From: Boesenbergia rotunda
Lineage: Eukaryota > Streptophyta > Magnoliopsida > Zingiberales > Zingiberaceae
NCBI GenBank assembly: GCA_024364735.1
Contig: JAGFNQ010009408.1
Coordinates: 1 to 64,000 of the forward strand
DNA length: 64,000 nucleotides
Direction of reading: 5' to 3'
This document shows positions 33,471 to 44,563 of this stretch, piece after piece. The first letter of the stretch is position 1. The number at the start of each line of letters is the position of its first letter. Both the position numbers and the translations under genes were made by a program. The notes beneath the pieces are model-generated. The model was given only the letters and a program-made list of their open reading frames with translations, searched no databases and had not been told where the DNA came from.

Positions 33471-36400
33471 CTAGTGCCAATCACTGTAGTATCTAATACC
33501 CAATGATCTAGTGTGACCATCATGCTTTGTCTGTGCCAAAGCCTTGGTCAGGGGATCTGCGACATTCGCCTCTGTGGGTACTCTGCATATCTTCACATCT
33601 CCTCTATCGATGATCTCTCGAATGAGATGGAAGCGCCGTAGTATATGTTTGGTCCGCTGGTGTGAGCGAGGTTCCTTAGCCTGCGCAATAGCTCCATTAT
33701 TGTCACAATAGAGCTCTATGGGATCTGCAATGCTAGGAACCACCCCAAGCTCTGCAACGAACTTGCGGATCCAAACTGCCTCCTTTGCTGCCTCTGATGC
33801 AGCAATATACTCAGCCTCTGTTGTAGAATCAGCAACTGTGTCCTGCTTCGAACTCTTCCAGCTCACAGCGCCGCCATTTAGACAAAACACGAACCCTGAT
33901 TGCGATCTATAATCATCCTGGTCGGTCTGGAAGCTAGCATCACTGTAACCCTTTACAGTTAGCTCCTCATTGCCCCCATATATCAAGAAATATTCTTTAG
34001 TCCTTCTCAAGTACTTAAGAATATTCTTGACCGCTATCCAGTGACGCTCACCTGGATCTGACTGGTATCTGCTCGTCATACTTAAAGCATACGAGACATC
34101 AGGACGAGTACATAGCATGGCGTACATGATAGATCCTATGGCCGAGGCATAAGGGATCTTATCCATGCGGTCTCTCTCCTCTCTAGAAGAGGGACTTTGA
34201 GTCTTCGAAAGACTCATACCATGTGACATAGGCAGAAATCCTTTCTTGGAATTCTGCATGGCAAACCGAAGTAAGACCTTGTCAATGTATGTACTCTGAC
34301 TTAGGCCAAGCAATCTCTTAGATCTATCTCTATAGATCTTGATGCCTAAAATACAGGCTGCTTCACCTAAGTCCTTCATTGAGAAACAATTCCCCAGCCA
34401 AGTCTTCACAGACTGAAGCATAGGAATATCATTCCCAATGAGTAGTATGTCATCCACATACAATATGAGGAAAACTACTATGTTTCCTTCAACCCTCTTG
34501 TAGACACAGGGTTCATCTTCATTCTTGATGAAACCAAACTGTTTGATTGCATCATCGAATCGAAGATTCCAGCTCCGAGAAGCTTGCTTTAGTCCATAAA
34601 TGGACCTTTGCAGCTTGCATACTCTGCCAGTATGCTTTGGATCTACAAAACCCTCAGGTTGTGTCATGTACACATCCTCGAGTAGGTTCCCATTCAGGAA
34701 CGCGGTTTTGACATCCATCTGCCAGATCTCATAATCGTGGTATGCTGCAATAGCAAGCATGATCCGAATGGACTTGAACATCGCTACTGGAGAAAAGGTT
34801 TCATCATAGTCAATACCATGAATTTGTTTGAAACCCTTTGCTACCAGTCTACCCTTATAGGTATGCGTAAGTCCTCCCATGTCAGTCTTTCTCTTAAAGA
34901 CCCACTTACACCCAATGGGTTTTACCCCTTCAGGTGGATCAACCAAGGTCCAAACTTGGTTGGTGTACATGGAATCCATCTCGGATCTCATGGCCTCAAG
35001 CCATTTCTCAGAGTCTGGGCTCATCACAGCTTCCTGATAGGTTGTAGGCTCATTCTCAATGAGCACAACGTCATTGTCATCAGACAAGAGAAATGAATAT
35101 CTCTCAGGCTGATGACGTACCCTACCAGACCTGCGAAGAGGTAGGTCTACTTGAACAGGATGTTGTTCCATAACTCCTTGTGTAACAATCTCATGATCCA
35201 CAACACTTTGTGGTTCCTGTTCAACCTCCATCAAGGCCTCAGTGCTTTGGTCCATATCTTGAAGTTCTTCAAGATCGAACGTACTCCCACTAGTTTTTCT
35301 AGAAACAAAGTCCCTTTCTAGAAAAACCCCAGTCTTCGCCACAAACACTTTGTGCTGACTGGGAATGTAGAAGTAATATCCCTTCGTTTCCTTGGGATAT
35401 CCTACAAAATAGCACTTATCAGATTTGGGTCCCAGTTTGTCTGAGACTTGACGTCGAACGTAAGCCTCACAACCCCAAATCCTCATAAAAGACATCTGGG
35501 GACTCTTCCCAGTCCATATCTGATATGGTGTCTTTACTACAGCCTTTGATGGAACACGGTTAAGAGTGAAGGCTGCCGTGTCCAGAGCATATCCCCAAAA
35601 GGATATAGGAAGATCTGTGTGACTCATCATGGATCGCACCATATCTAATAGGGTACGATTCCTCCTTTCGGACACACCATTCCATTGTGGTGTTCCAGGA
35701 GGAGTGAGTTGGGACAGAATCCCACACTCAGCTAGATAGTCACGGAACTCATGGCTGAGGTATTCTCCACCTCGATCTGATCGAAGTATTTTAATACTCT
35801 TGCCAAGCTGGTTTTGTACTTCATTCTTGAATTCTTTGAACTTTTCAAAGGATTCTGACTTATGTGTCATCAAGTACACATAACCATATCTACTGAAATC
35901 ATCAGTAAATGTAATGAAGTACCTATAACCACCTCTGGCAGCAACATTGAAAGGGCCACATACATCGGTATGTATAAGACCTAACAAATCGGTTGCTCTT
36001 TCGCTGTGTCCACTGAATGGAGTCTTGGTCATCTTGCCAAGAAGGCAAGACTCGCATGTCTCAAATGATTCAAAATCAAATGAGTCCAGCAAACCATCTC
36101 TATGGAGCTGGGATAGGCGACTCTCATTTATATGGCCTAAGCGACAGTGCCAGATATAGGTTTGGTTCAAGTCATTAGACTTGAGCCTTTTGGTATTTAT
36201 GTTATAGATAGGATTTTCTAAGTCTAGAAGGTAGAGTCCGTTCATCAGAGGTGCACTACAATAGAACATATCATTTAAATAAACTGAACAACATTTGTTC
36301 TTTATTACAAACGAAAATCCTTTCTTGTCTAAACAAGAAACAGAAACTATGTTCTTAGTAAGAGCAGGCACATAATAACAATCATCTAACTCTAGTACAA

Positions 36401-36585
36401 GCCCAGAGGGCAGAGATAGCATATAAACTCCTGTAGCAACAGCAGCAACTCTTGCTCCATTGCCAACTCGTAAGTCCACCTCGCCCTTTGTCAATGTCCT
36501 GCTATTTCTCAGCGCCTGCACATTAGTACAAATGTGAGAAGCACATCCGGTATCTAATACCCATGATGTAGAAATAGACAAATTG
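33471..36585 (-). pseudogene. Copia B second pol copy, lacks gag and 5' end
   Basis: Open for over 1000 codons, from just before the protease (STSWVLDTGCASH) through integrase, RT (intact across the 56 bp missing in the first copy; contains SIYGLKQASRSWN and YVDDILLIGND) to RNase H and the stop at 33471-33473. Only about half a dozen differences from 26180-29235 by eye. Gag, leader and 5' LTR are absent: at 36585/36586 the sequence jumps into a G1-type LTR. An ATG in that LTR (36612-36614) happens to be in frame. Confidence 0.9.
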
Positions 36586-36908
36586 GTTTTCCTTCCTTTC
36601 AACATCAAATCCAAAAACTAACCAATATATCATGCTAAAAATCATGGAAATCATAAGGAACTATTATACCACAGGTGAGGGAGTCTTACCTTGGGTTTCT
36701 TGATTTTTTCGAACCTTGAAAGAGAATCAAAAGAACTCCTTAAACCTTAAGTCGAACTCTTTAGACCTTAAGTCACCTCTAGCCCTTGTAACCTTGGGAA
36801 CCCTTTAGATCTTGGAGATGAGACCCTCTTGTAAGCTTTTCCAAGGGAAATCTCCTCTTGAGATTTTCGGCTAGAATGAGGGAGGAAGAAAGAAACTCCC
36901 AAACCCCC

Positions 36909-36915
36909 TCTTTAT
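36909..36915 (-). promoter_or_regulatory. TATA box in the G1-type LTR fragment
   Basis: Minus strand TATAAAG, ~95 bp downstream (element sense) of the tRNA-like module at 37011-37080. Confidence 0.5.
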
Positions 36916-37010
36916 AGCACATTATGGAGGGTAAGTGAAGAGTCATGGTGTCTCTTCCTCTTCCCCTAAGCCTTAACCAAACTCCATTTCATTTCCTCAT
37001 AGAAATCCCT

Positions 37011-37080
37011 TGCTAGGTGAGTTGGTTAGAGCATGCATGGTTATACAAGAGGTCCAAGGTTCAAATCCTTGGTGCATGCA
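37011..37080 (+). other. tRNA-like module, best preserved copy
   Basis: A box GTGAGTTGGTTAGAGC and an 11-base B box GGTTCAAATCC in a 6-bp T stem (CCAAGG/CCTTGG), distance between boxes as in tRNAs. The ends TGC...GCA pair only weakly. It lies on the strand opposite to the LTR. Resembles an elongator tRNA of the Ile/Met kind, but I cannot assign an isotype. Confidence 0.65.
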
Positions 37081-37548
37081 TTAATTTTCCATTTTATTTT
37101 TATTTTATTTTTCCTAATATTCGAAAATCCCCTAAAAATTCCCTCATAATTATGTTAATATTCCTCATTAAAACCCCTTTATATTTCTATAAATTTTTAC
37201 CTAAAATTCATCAATAATCATGGTACTAGAAAGCCCATATAAGGCCCATTAGTGCCTAACTTCTCAATTTAAATAGGAAACCATGCTAAAACTCACCCAT
37301 AATCATACTAATATTCCTAATTAAAATCTATTTATATTTATATTAAATTTTACCTAAAATCCACTAATAATCATGGTACTAGAAAAGCCCATATAAGGCC
37401 CATTAGTACTTAGTTTCTCTATTTAAATGAGAAAAATCATGGATTTCTAGGCTAAGGTTCGTACTAATATTTCTAGGTCCCTCGGAAAATTATCTAGACA
37501 TGCTTAATATTTTAAGAAAATATTAAGAGAATTTTCTGGGTCGTTACA

Positions 37549-39069
37549 TAGATAACATGGTGTGTGGTGTCACACAGAAGATCATGTTATCAGTCCCTTG
37601 TTGAGTATAAGAAGAGGCTCACAACCTAGATGGTCTTGGACAAACCATTGACATGGTTGTAGTGTAATTTGATATGGTCTGTCTTGACCATTGAGTTACA
37701 CTAGTACACTCTGAGTGTATTGAGCGGATCAACTTTGAGGTGATTCAATTTATACTGACTATATAATTGAATTAGACCTCAAGATATTATTTTGTACATG
37801 CTCTTAATCCCGATATAATAACGGGCACATGTACTTAGTATTTATTTCTTTAATTTACTAGTGGGCGAGATTTATTCATTAAATCGATAGGCTCAGTAAA
37901 TTGGGAAATAGTATTATTTGCATGGTGTGCCGTTGATTATAGGAGGAAATCGTGTCCTATTTTAAGATGATGATGTCCTCTTGAGGAGCTCATAAAGTTT
38001 ATCATGTAAACCCTGCAGGTGGACTTGGTCCGGCATGATAATAAGGTCGAGTGGTACTACTCATGGAGTTAGAAGTTAATTAATTAATTAATTAATTAAC
38101 GGATATGCGATATCTTAAACACGAGGAGAATTTTGTACAAATAATATATTGGAGCCCATATTTTATTATGGGGTTGGTGAGATAATTCACTAATGATCCT
38201 TTAGTGGATTGGATCATTATTAACGGATCCGTTTTTGTGGCTAAAAATTTTTGTAGTTAAAAAAATATTTTGTGGCTAAAAAAATCCGTTAGGTGGCCAA
38301 GAACCAACTCCGCCTCATGGTCCCTATTGTTACCTATAAATACCTCATGAATCCTAAACCCAAATTAATAACTTCTTTGGTTTTATAACTCTTTGGTTTA
38401 ATCTCTTGGTTTTCCCTTCTCCTCTCTTCTTCCCTCTTGGCCAGTAGCAAAACCCTAGGGTTTAGGGTTGGGCGGCGCACAAAGGGAGACGCCTCTCCCT
38501 TTGTTTCCTTTGGTGGCCGACTTTAGTAAGGGAAGGAGAATTCTCCTAGGTGGTCGGCGGCGCAACAAGGAGAGGAAGAGGTGGTGGCCAGTGGCACAAA
38601 GGAGAGGAAGAAAGCTTCTTTTTCTTTTGTGGATTGGCACAAGCAAGAGAAAAAGAGAAGTGCGGTCTAGGAGGCTTCAATTCTTGGGAGATCGTCACCC
38701 ACACGACGTCCAAGAAGAGGGAGGTCATACAATAGAAGATCAAGAGGTATGAATTTATCTTATTCATTCTTGTTCTTTATCTTTTCTCGTTGTTGTTAAT
38801 TATTCATTAATTAACTTGGACCCCGATTGTAAAACACAAAACCGACGATCTTACGTCATTGTCTTTTCCGCGGCTAACCAACTAGAACAGTCGAATTGCT
38901 TGAACAACAAGTTTGTTCAAGCGATCGCTCAAGTCATTAGCACGATAACGAAACGGTCGCTTGGAAGTTTCGTATGTGTCCGGATTAATTTCAATTAATG
39001 AAATTTTAATCTGGGGACACGACAAAGGATAGATTCCATGCACACCATCCAAGGGCCTAAAACCCAACA
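37549..39069 (+). repeat. Copia-type LTR fragment, left end truncated
   Basis: Ends CCCAACA at 39069, where Sirevirus C LTR sequence takes over. TATAAATA at 38335-38342 sets plus orientation. It has a (TTAA)n run at about 38076-38099, an AG-rich leader and a final block ending AAACCCAACA. No TG start is found at 37549, so the start was lost where the gypsy fragment joins. Likely a solo LTR that had entered the C LTR. Small frames (for example 38468-38752) are leader noise. Confidence 0.65.
38335..38342 (+). promoter_or_regulatory. TATA box of the copia LTR fragment
   Basis: TATAAATA in CCTATAAATACCTC. Confidence 0.6.
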
Positions 39070-39446
39070 ACATTTTCCAACTCAAGCACTCAAGCGCTCA
39101 GTTATGTTTCCTCCGTGCTCGAGTTCCAAGTGCAAACAATGCTCCAGATCGACGACCTGCTACTCCGGTCATCAGAATCTTTTCTGGTTGTCGGTATTTT
39201 TTTAAAGTGTTTTACTTTAATTCTGTATTCGTGACTCAACTCTTGTAATACTTTTCTGAAATATAGAATTGCCCAACGAAAATGGTCAAGGACCATGGGC
39301 CTTGGAGTAGGAGCCGTCATAGAGTCCAAACCAAGTAAAAAGAAAAGGAGTTTGCTTTGCTTTAATTTTTCCACTACGCAATATTCATACGTATTCGAAT
39401 GTTTATCGATATTCACCCCCCTCTATCGATTCTAAACGACCCCACA
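39070..39446 (+). repeat. Sirevirus C 5' LTR, 3' end only
   Basis: Aligns with about 58683-59059 (shared ACTCAAGCGCTCAGTT, AGAATTGCCCAACGAAAA, ATTCACCCCC, GATCCCACA/GACCCCACA). The first ~920 bases of the LTR are missing, replaced by the copia LTR fragment. Confidence 0.85.
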
Positions 39447-39448
39447 TG

Positions 39449-39460
39449 TGGTATCATAGT
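39449..39460 (+). promoter_or_regulatory. Primer-binding site of C, decayed
   Basis: TGGTATCATAGT, two substitutions from the canonical iMet site, two bases after the LTR end. Confidence 0.75.
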
Positions 39461-39658
39461 AGGTGGCTCAAATATGGTGCAACCATTGATTGAGCAATTT
39501 TCAGATTTCATTTTATTTTATTTTCATAAATTTTCGTTCATCGAGGATGGTGCAAGACCACTCGATTCTTATTATTTTTTTTACCGCACTGCTAATCCAA
39601 GACTTAGTCTTGGAACAAAGTTTTCTTTATTTTTGTAGTTTTTTAGGTTAAAAACTCT

Positions 39659-40477
39659 ATGACCATGCAAGAAGGCTACAACACCGCGAGACCACCACTC
39701 TTCTCAGGAGAAAACTTCTCCTATTGGAAGAGCAGGATGAAGGTCAACCTGAAAACTCAGGTGGACATGTGGATCATCATCCAGTTCAGACTGGAGATTC
39801 CCAAAAATGCACAAGGTGAGGTGCAAGGATATTTAGAGTGGGACGGAAACAGACGCAAAGGCCACACAAACACTGCAATATGGCTTAACCAAGAAGATCT
39901 CAACCGCGTCGACACCTTCAGCAACGCAAAGGATCTTGGGAACAAACTCATCGAGCTACAAGAGGGTACCTCGGATACGCGGATCAACAAACGAGATCTT
40001 CTGGTCAACAAGTTGTACACCATCAAGATGCAAGATGGGGAAACAGCAGCACAACTCCACCCAAGGATCCAGGAGCTGATGAATGGACTACACATAATAG
40101 GTCATAAGGTTGAAAACCGTGACCTAATAAGGTATACCCTAAACTCGTTCTCAAGGAACTCGTTGTGGGCATCTTTGGAAGATTCTTACAAGGTTTCTAG
40201 GAACCTCTCAGACATTAAACTTGATGAGCTATTTTCAGAATTGGAGTTACATGAACAAACTAATACTGCATTGGTCGAGAAAAGTATAGCTTTTGTTGAA
40301 GGTAAAACTCTAGGAAAATCACAAAAGAAGAAGCTGCAATCGATACCCGAGTCCGATTCGGAGTCCGACGACGACGGAATCGATCATCCAGAACTGGTAC
40401 GGATGACTCGCAACTACTACAAGTTGCTAAAGAATCAAAAGAACAAAAAGAAGACTACCCAAAAGAAGGATGATCCA
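39659..40477 (+). pseudogene. Sirevirus gag (C), N-terminal part
   Basis: ATG at 39659 chosen because MQEGYNTARPPLFSGENFSY matches the gag starts of A and E. UBN2-type domain follows (LGNKLIELQEGTSDTR, LLVNKLYTIKMQDGE, NRDLIRYTLNSFSRNSLW, DELFSELELHEQTN), then a Ser/Asp-rich and Lys-rich linker. A deletion relative to A shortens the part before CLNQEDL-like sequence (around residue 64-75). G2 splits the frame after 40477; the 15 or so codons read into G2 are not gag. The frame resumes at 50829 in register once the duplicated ATCCA/ATACA is allowed for. Confidence 0.85.
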
Positions 40478-40690
40478 TGTAACACCCCAATTTTTCGATT
40501 AAAGTATCCGGAACTGTTTTAAGTTCGGGACGAACTTTTTATAAGATATGGGGGATTGTAACACCCTAAAATTTTCCCATATGAAATATGAAGAATTCAT
40601 GAAACATTATTATGAAATGTCATGATGGGCTTGGCTTAATGGGCTTTGATATGGATTAGTGCAAAATGTGATAAAAAGAATGTATAGAAA

Positions 40691-40760
40691 GGAGGAAGCA
40701 AGGATCGAACCTTGAACCTCCTAGTTGCACTAACCATGTCTTAACCATTGCACCAAGGAG
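40691..40760 (-). other. tRNA-like module, antisense to G2 (5' LTR)
   Basis: Minus strand: A-box-like TTGGTGCAATGGTTAAGACA, B box GGTTCGATCC within the T arm CAAGG-TTCGAT-CCTTG. Box order and spacing as in a tRNA; acceptor pairing poor. Its end is ~78 bp upstream of the TATA box, on the strand opposite to the element. Confidence 0.6.
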
Positions 40761-40837
40761 TATTTCATGTTGAGAGAATAAGAAACGTGCTAGTTAAAGC
40801 TAGGGAAGTGAAGAGACATGTCCCTTCATGAGAATAG

Positions 40838-40845
40838 TATAAATA
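40838..40845 (+). promoter_or_regulatory. TATA box of G2 5' LTR
   Basis: TATAAATA followed by AGAGAGAGGG. The 3' LTR has TATAAACA at the equivalent place (about 48461). Confidence 0.65.
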
Positions 40846-43285
40846 AGAGAGAGGGAAAGAAGTTTCATTTTCTTCTTCTTCTTCCCCACTCCAAAACCGA
40901 AATTCACTCTCCCCCTTTCCTTTTCATTTTCGAAAAGTACACCCTAGGGTTCTAACCCTAGGGAATTGGAAGAAAGAAGACCCCATCCAAGGATCTTGCC
41001 CTCTACTAGGGCCAAGGGTTCTAGAGAAGTTTTAACAAAGGAAACTCTCACTCTTACTTCAACCAAGGGTACCCTAAAGATTTAGAGAAGGTGAAATTCA
41101 AGCGAAAGGATGTAAGTATCCCCTCGCCTGCAGTGTAATTGTTGTGTATGATTTCCTTCTTCTTGTGGTTTTCGAAAATGGGGATTTGCCTTATGTAAGT
41201 TTCGGCCACCCCTTAAGGGAAGGCCTTGGTTACTCCTTGATACATGAGAAGACCCCTTCGGACTTAGGGTATATATGTATGTTGATTTCCTTCAAGTTGT
41301 GATAACAAAAACTAGGGTTTGCACCCACTACAAGTTTCGGCCAAGGCATAGAAATTAGGGATTAAGAGTTGAATTACTCTATGATGTATTTTATGTTTAG
41401 TGTATTATATGATAGTGTAGACAAGGTGTTTGTATAAATGTTTGGTTACAAAAACCCAACTTTTTCCCTACCCTACACTTTCGGCCAACCCTAGAAGGAT
41501 TAGGGTTTAGGGTTGCATGATTATCCTATGATGTAATCTATGCTTAATAAGTGGCATGATATGTATGTGAGGTGTTTGTGTAAATGCTCGTGTGAATGTT
41601 TGATTTCAAAAACCCTAATTCCCCCTACCCTACACCATTCGGCCAACACCCTAAAGTTAGGGTTCGTGAAGGTTAAACTACCCTATGAGATATGTTTATG
41701 TTTAGTAAGATGATATGTATATGCATGTGATGTTTAGATGGAAGGCTTGATTGGAAAACTTGATTTGCCCTAGTATGGAACTTTCGGCCAAGGCATGAAC
41801 ATTAGGGTTTGTGAAGGTTGGTTACCCCATGATGTATGCTATGCTTAGTATGATACATGGTGTATATATATGTGATACTTGTATGGGATGTTTGATGTCA
41901 AAAACCTAAGCTACCCCTACCCCTGACATTCGGCCAAACCCTAGGATTAGGGTTAGGAAGAACTAAATCAACCCATGAGGCATGCTACCACTTCCTATGA
42001 TATGAATGTGATTTATGTGGCCAATCTTGTCATATATAAAGTATGCTTAAGTGGTTGAAATATGATGTATGTATGAGCATGCTTATAGCCCATGGGGCAC
42101 CCTTATGAATTGCATGTGATGTGTATGATAAAATGCTTGAAAGGATACTCCACTAAGTATGGGATCAAGAGCACCCCTTATGTTGTGTGGTGTGTCCCTA
42201 TGGGATCATGAGCACCCTTGAAGAGTGGTGTGTCCCTTGAGAAGTGAATTAGGAGTACTCCTTAGCATATATGTAAAGACATGATAAGTATTTTACTTTG
42301 TAATTTGTGTACCCGACTCGGAAGGGGGTCGTTAAACAAATCCGGGGTGCATGTTAACTTAAGGTCATGGCTCCGGTAGGACGGAAGGGTCCTGCTCTAA
42401 TGAGATTGGTGGCTCGCTACCCCAAGTCATTAGGGAACGCGCATTATGTGGTACACAACTGGGCCCTATATGATGTTGATGTATTTTTAAGTAATACCTT
42501 TATGGAATTGTTTTGAAAACATTTATTATATGTGATGGGTATGCTTAAGATACTATATACTGCATGCTTAGAAACTTTGATGTTTAGTATGCTGTGATGA
42601 ACTCATGCTTATGATTTATTATGTGTGCATGTTGTATTCTTTCGTATGGATTTTGCGAGTAGGACACGATCCTTACTAAGCATTTGTGCTTACTAGTTTA
42701 TGTGTTGTCTTATGCTGCAGATAAGGGTAAGGAAAACTTAAACTAAAGGAAGAGGCAGGAGGGCTGAAGATGTGTGGGGTGGTGGCTCGGGAAAGAAAGA
42801 CTTCTATATCTACTTTATTATGCTTTTGTTTATGTCTCCTTGATAATGAATGTTAGTGATTACTCTTATACATGATTAGGTTTGATCATGTTGTGAGTTG
42901 AACTACTCGTGAACCTATCATATTGTAGAATAACTCTTAATTAAATATTTCACATGATTTTCTAGACTTCCTTTAGACTCAATTTGATGAACTAATATTA
43001 TGCAATGGAATGTATAACCTCACTATCATGATTTATGTGCTACTAAACTTACTATGCACCTACCATGTTCTAATGATCCAAGCATGATATTTGATTGTCA
43101 TGTACTGACTAGTATGCTTAGTACTTGTAAATATCACTTGATGGTTTTAGACAAGCATGCTCAGTACTTAGTCCTCGCACTTTTGTTTGTTTTTAATTTT
43201 ATGCTAGGGAAAAAATATATAATTAGATGATTAATTGTTACGTAACCCCGCCCCGAGAGTAGATATAAGGGCGGGCGTTACAAGT

Positions 43286-43297
43286 TGGTATCAGAGC
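43286..43297 (+). promoter_or_regulatory. Primer-binding site of G2
   Basis: TGGTATCAGAGC three bases after the LTR; complementary to initiator tRNA-Met. The following leader (to 43468) resembles that of G1 (ACTACACACACATCAAGC). Confidence 0.92.
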
Positions 43298-43468
43298 AAG
43301 TTTCCCCTCCACTACACACACATCAAGCTTCATCCTGCCGCTTCCAAGTAAGAGATCTTAACCTCGCTTTATTTTATTTCATGTACAGTAATGATTATAT
43401 AGAGATGATTTATGCTTGCATAACAAGAGAAAGTAGCGTTAATTCTTATGTAGTCATTTATCACCTGT

Positions 43469-44518
43469 ATGATAGATATGGCTAGAGGACGTAGCAATCG
43501 GGGTAATGAGACAGCACCCCCACCTAATATGATGCAAGTGATCACAGATCTGCAGCGTCAGGTCACTGAACAACAACAGATAATAAACACTCTGATGACC
43601 CAGCAGGGGAACACTACAACCCCGCAGGGAAGTCAGAATGTGATACCTACTGAGCCTCCAACTGCACAGGCACCCCCGGACACTCCGGCCCGAGGAGTCC
43701 GACAGGAGGCCTATCTGATTCAGTGGTAGAGACTGAAGCCGAAAAAGTTCTCTGGCACCTGCGAACCCTGGGACGCCCAGGCCTGGCTCATGGTAGTTGA
43801 GAGCACAGTGGAATTATTAGACTGGCCCGAGCATGAGAAAATTAAATGTGTCTCGTTCTGCCTCACTGGCGACGCCAGGATGTGGTGGGAACGGGTAAAA
43901 GCTAGAAGGTCAGTGGATCAGATGAAGTGGAAGGACTTCGAGTCCGAATTTCTGGAGGAATTCTTTAACATGCGAGTCACAAACAGACATTTTGATGAGT
44001 TCACTGAATTCCGGCAGGGAAATATCTCAGTCAACGATGTCGTTAAGCAATTCAACCGACTGGCACGATTATGTCCGGAGCTGGTTAGTACAGAGAAAGA
44101 AAGGGTCAGATTAATGCTCAAGATGCTCAGGCCTGAGATAGCTCTGAATGTAGCTGGCGGCGTTAATAGGCCACAGACTGCAGAGGAGCTGTTCAGTAGC
44201 GCCCTTATTACCGAGCATTATCTGAAGAATATTAACCAGCAGAACCAAGCACTGACCGCCAGCAAGAGTCAGATTCAGTCGGGAGGTCAGAGACCTCAAA
44301 ATAGCAACCCTCACTGGAAAAAGAACCACAACGGAAAGAGGAGGCCATGGAATAAATCTGCCGGTGGTTCAGCAGGCAAGAAGCCTAAATATCCCCAATG
44401 TGCCACTTGTGGGAAGATGCACCTAGGGACATGCCTCTTAGGCGCCAGAAGATGCTTCACCTGCGGGAAGGAAGGACACATGGCCAAAGAGTGTCCTACT
44501 GCAGCCAAAGCACCTTAG
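43469..44518 (+). pseudogene. Gypsy gag (G2), with in-frame stop
   Basis: Capsid/nucleocapsid part of the polyprotein. First ATG 43469, a second in-frame ATG at 43475 (MARGRSNRGN). A Gln-rich predicted coil (VITDLQRQVTEQQQIINTL) precedes TAG 43727-43729. In the same frame the retrotransposon gag domain follows (FSGTCEPWDAQAW, CLTGDARMWWERVKA, EFLEEFFNMRV, EFTEFRQGNISV), then a basic region and a CCHC knuckle CFTCGKEGHMAKEC (44453-44494) preceded by an incomplete one (CATCGKMHLGTC). Ends at TAG 44516-44518, which stands between gag and pol in the same frame. Confidence 0.88.
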
Positions 44519-44563
44519 CCGCAGTATGTTCAGTACAAAGGTGCTCCTCCCTAGCTACACCTG

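Larger units (their letters stand above)
24295..36585 (-). mobile_element. Copia B cluster: LTR, interior, LTR, partial interior
   Basis: Minus-strand Ty1/copia family unlike the Sireviruses: gag starts MSTNANTLSLRSVLEKDKL. Two 1871-bp LTRs (24295-26165, 31586-33456) flank a complete interior with a 56-bp gap. The second LTR is followed not by flanking DNA but by a second interior running from the pol end to the protease (33457-36585), where it stops abruptly at a gypsy LTR fragment. This is a tandem element sharing the middle LTR, made by unequal recombination or by assembly. Confidence 0.8.
36586..37548 (-). repeat. G1-type gypsy LTR fragment
   Basis: Similar to 6810-7647 (shared TACCACAGGTGAGGGAGTCTT block, TATA-like box, tRNA-like module, LTR terminus GGGTCGTTACA) but clearly diverged, with a ~120-bp block near the terminus duplicated (AATCATGGTACTAGAAA at about 37215 and 37370). 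Only the LTR 5' end (element sense) remains; the other side is replaced by copia B. It abuts a copia LTR at 37549, into which it was probably inserted. Confidence 0.8.
40478..43282 (+). repeat. G2 5' LTR (2805 bp)
   Basis: Starts TGTAACACCCC, ends GGGCGTTACA. After 20 bases it contains a copy of the pol tail and purine tract and then a second TGTAACACCC start at 40557. Further in: antisense tRNA-like module, TATA box, five or so blocks with TTTCGGCCAA...AGGGTT (41200-41960), long GATGT/ATATG-rich part, GC-rich last segment. Confidence 0.92.

Noticed and set aside
38455..38767. Overlapping small frames near 38.5 kb as host gene exons
   Set aside because: They follow the TATA box of a copia LTR fragment and are AG/CT-rich leader sequence.
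40478..40522. Last codons of the C gag frame (ending LKYPELF)
   Set aside because: They come from the copied pol tail at the start of the G2 LTR, not from gag.
41460..41530. Interstitial telomere repeat (TTAGGGTTTAGGG)
   Set aside because: Only two TTTAGGG-like units, part of the LTR block TTTCGGCCAA...AGGGTT that occurs several times.
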